From NCBI GenBank assembly GCA_016787705.1, contig JAEUTP010000018.1:1-64000 (forward strand): a stretch of 64,000 bases of DNA, given 5' to 3'. The notes beneath the pieces are model-generated. The model was given only the letters and a program-made list of their open reading frames with translations, did no database searches and was not told the DNA's origin. Below, piece by piece: positions 62,665 through 64,000 of this stretch (position 1 is the first letter of the stretch; each line of letters opens with the position of its first letter). The translations under genes and the position numbers were made by a program. Origin of the DNA: Bacteroidia bacterium (lineage in GTDB: Bacteria > Bacteroidota > Bacteroidia > B-17B0 > Aurantibacillaceae).

Positions 62665-63759
62665 TCACCATTAGATAACATATTAGACAAAGCTAAAGCT
62701 GAAGAACACTCTCCTGAGTATATTTCGGATATAACCGCTTACGCAAAAAATTTAATTGATAAAAAACTCCCGGTTATCTTCTCGAGAACTAATTTAGCAT
62801 TGTCAATTGGAATTCCAAGGAGCCATTTGGAATTTCTACTTGCTAATCGGGAGATGAAATATAAATTTTACAAATTACGAAAGAAACATGGCGGATATAG
62901 GTGGATAAGCAGCCCAGAAAAGGAACTCAAATATATTCAGGGATGGATAAAAGTAAATATTTTTGATAATATTGAAATTCATCCTGCTGCTTGTGGCTTC
63001 AGCAAAGGCACTTCGATTAAAAAAAATGCCACTGCTCATCAAAAACAAGATTTAATATTGAATATTGACTTATATCGCTTTTTCGATTCAATCACTGAGA
63101 ACAGAGTCTTTGGAATCTTAAATTGGCTGGGATATCATAAGAACATAGCTATTGATATGGCTAAACTTTTATGTTATCAACCAACAGACAAATACTTTGA
63201 AGAGGTAGCTAAAGAAGGAATATTCTCTAAAAGTATTTTGGATCAAAAGCCATCTATTCTACCTCAAGGCTCGCCGGCGAGTCCGGTAATTTCAAACCTG
63301 CTATCATATAAGCTTGATGTGAGATTAAGTAAAATGGCATCAAAGTTAGGAATTAACTACTCAAGATATGCTGACGATATCACTTTTTCCGGAGAGAGAA
63401 AAAATATGGTTTCACTTAATACGGTGAAAAAGATAATTACTGAAGAGGGCTTTTACATTAATAAGGATAAAATTAAATATTTAGCACAAAACAGAAGACA
63501 GGATGTTACCGGAATTGTCGTAAATAAAGGGCTTAAAATAAATTCCAAGTATAAAAAGAAAGTTCTAACAGAAATTTATTTTTCTGAGAAATACGGTGTT
63601 AAAAATCATTTAGGTTATCTAATTGATAGAAAAGGGGCAGAAAAAAAGGCAAACTATAAGGATCATTTACTTGGTAAAATTTATTTCATTTACTCCGTTG
63701 AGCCTGAAGTTGGAAAAAAGATGCTTGAAAAATACGATCAAATAAAATGGGAAATTTAA
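62659..63759 (+). CDS. ret: Retron reverse transcriptase
   Basis: 366 residues. RT motifs: motif A IDLYRFFDSI (D137), QGSPASP (203-209), YADD (237-240) with two catalytic Asp. The two retron-specific features are present: NATAH (123-127, the NAxxH box) and VTG (283-285). No maturase or endonuclease domain is present. It makes the DNA part of msDNA using the upstream RNA. The start codon ATG at 62659 overlaps the a2 segment. hsdM starts 2 bp after the stop. Confidence 0.9.
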   Translation: MTSPLDNILDKAKAEEHSPEYISDITAYAKNLIDKKLPVIFSRTNLALSIGIPRSHLEFLLANREMKYKFYKLRKKHGGYRWISSPEKELKYIQGWIKVNIFDNIEIHPAACGFSKGTSIKKNATAHQKQDLILNIDLYRFFDSITENRVFGILNWLGYHKNIAIDMAKLLCYQPTDKYFEEVAKEGIFSKSILDQKPSILPQGSPASPVISNLLSYKLDVRLSKMASKLGINYSRYADDITFSGERKNMVSLNTVKKIITEEGFYINKDKIKYLAQNRRQDVTGIVVNKGLKINSKYKKKVLTEIYFSEKYGVKNHLGYLIDRKGAEKKANYKDHLLGKIYFIYSVEPEVGKKMLEKYDQIKWEI

Positions 63760-63761
63760 TT

Positions 63762-64000
63762 ATGAAAGAAATATCGAACAATACAAATTCAATAGTATCA
63801 AAAGTATGGGCATTTTGTAACACGTTGCGTGATGATGGTGTGGGTTATGGTGATTACTTGGAGCAGTTAACATATCTTCTGTTTCTAAAAATGGCGGATG
63901 AGTATAGCAAACCACCATACAACCGGAAACTTGAAATTCCAAAAAAATACAGTTGGGATTCCCTCACAGAAAAGAAAGGTGCTGAGTTAGAAGTTCATTA
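63762..64000 (+). CDS. hsdM: Type I restriction methyltransferase subunit (N-terminal part)
   Basis: The window ends after 79 codons. The N-terminus (YGDYLEQLTYLLFLKMADEY) is the typical HsdM N-terminal helix, and the gene starts 2 bp after the retron RT stop. The methyltransferase domain is outside the window. Its presence as the last gene supports the view that the retron and Argonaute genes are inserted in an otherwise complete R-S-M operon. Confidence 0.9.
   Translation, partial: MKEISNNTNSIVSKVWAFCNTLRDDGVGYGDYLEQLTYLLFLKMADEYSKPPYNRKLEIPKKYSWDSLTEKKGAELEVH

Larger units (their letters stand above)
44153..64000. mobile_element. Integrated element at tRNA-Phe with metalloid and defence cargo (right end outside window)
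   Basis: Evidence is the large serine recombinase abutting and overlapping an intact tRNA-Phe, and a long stretch of accessory genes (ars-type operon, restriction-modification, Argonaute, retron) with no housekeeping genes. The left boundary is taken at the tRNA 3' end. No second attachment site was found in the window, so the extent is unknown and the defence operon could belong to a separate island. Confidence 0.55.

Noticed and set aside
62659-63759. Group II intron or diversity-generating retroelement reverse transcriptase
   Set aside because: No maturase/HNH domain, no template repeat or variable region, and the retron NAxxH and VTG signatures plus an a1/a2 RNA are present.
44153-64000. 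CRISPR array or Cas genes near the defence genes
   Set aside because: No regularly spaced direct repeats and no Cas-like motifs were seen.

Overview
The window looks like a chromosome segment of a low-GC Bacteroidota bacterium (order not determinable by eye). Signs are two classes of type IX secretion C-terminal domains (type B, gliding-motility-associated, at 2330-6079; type A at 24274-26940), TANNTTTG-type -7 promoter boxes, weak use of Shine-Dalgarno sequences, and core genes typical of the phylum such as LptC, CoaX, ornithine aminotransferase and a THUMP-type rRNA methyltransferase. The tRNA-Phe gene at 44077-44152 splits the window into an ordinary core part and an accessory part.

Core part (1-44070). 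1-6079 (minus) holds two large T9SS-exported repeat proteins and a small secreted protein. 6244-18689 (plus) is housekeeping: fabG, a vWA membrane protein, a fatty acid desaturase, lpdA, purE, a DciA-like protein, an M28 peptidase, rocD, a nucleotidyltransferase/small-protein pair, a bestrophin-like channel and an RlmL-like methyltransferase. 18846-24205 holds comB and a heptose/glycan cluster (gmhA, hddC, gmhB, GT2) interrupted by a TPR-SpoIIE phosphatase. 24274-26940 is a secreted metzincin-like protease. 27673-34313 is a tetR-tolC-acrA-acrB efflux operon with a visible operator. 34402-43963 holds an M23 peptidase, an O-antigen-ligase-like protein, recQ, an ABC permease, lptC, an outer-membrane barrel and coaX.

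Accessory part (44153-64000, continuing beyond the window). A large serine recombinase lies directly against tRNA-Phe, and its reading frame runs antisense through the tRNA, so this is probably the left end of an integrated element. Its first cargo is a long minus-strand metalloid operon (54001 to 46287): three ArsR-type regulators, thioredoxin-like arsenate reductase, aquaglyceroporin, ArsP-like permease, ArsF/ArsG-like pair, FmdE-like protein, DinB protein, a CxxC redox protein and two rhodaneses with Cys-rich tails. No ArsB or Acr3 pump is present, so arsenite may leave through the aquaglyceroporin.

The most striking cargo is the plus-strand operon 54179-64000: hsdR, an Argonaute-like PIWI protein with a lost catalytic Asp, a PD-(D/E)xK nuclease, hsdS, a phosphoribosyltransferase-like protein, a retron ncRNA, a retron reverse transcriptase and hsdM (cut by the window end). 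Coding junctions overlap or nearly touch. Two separate nucleic-acid-guided or nucleic-acid-sensing modules (inactive pAgo plus nuclease, and a PRTase retron) therefore appear nested between the R, S and M genes of one type I restriction-modification system. The retron RNA is supported by a 16/17-bp a1/a2 pairing, a TTAGC branching motif and hairpins at 62500-62664, with its ends overlapping the genes on both sides.
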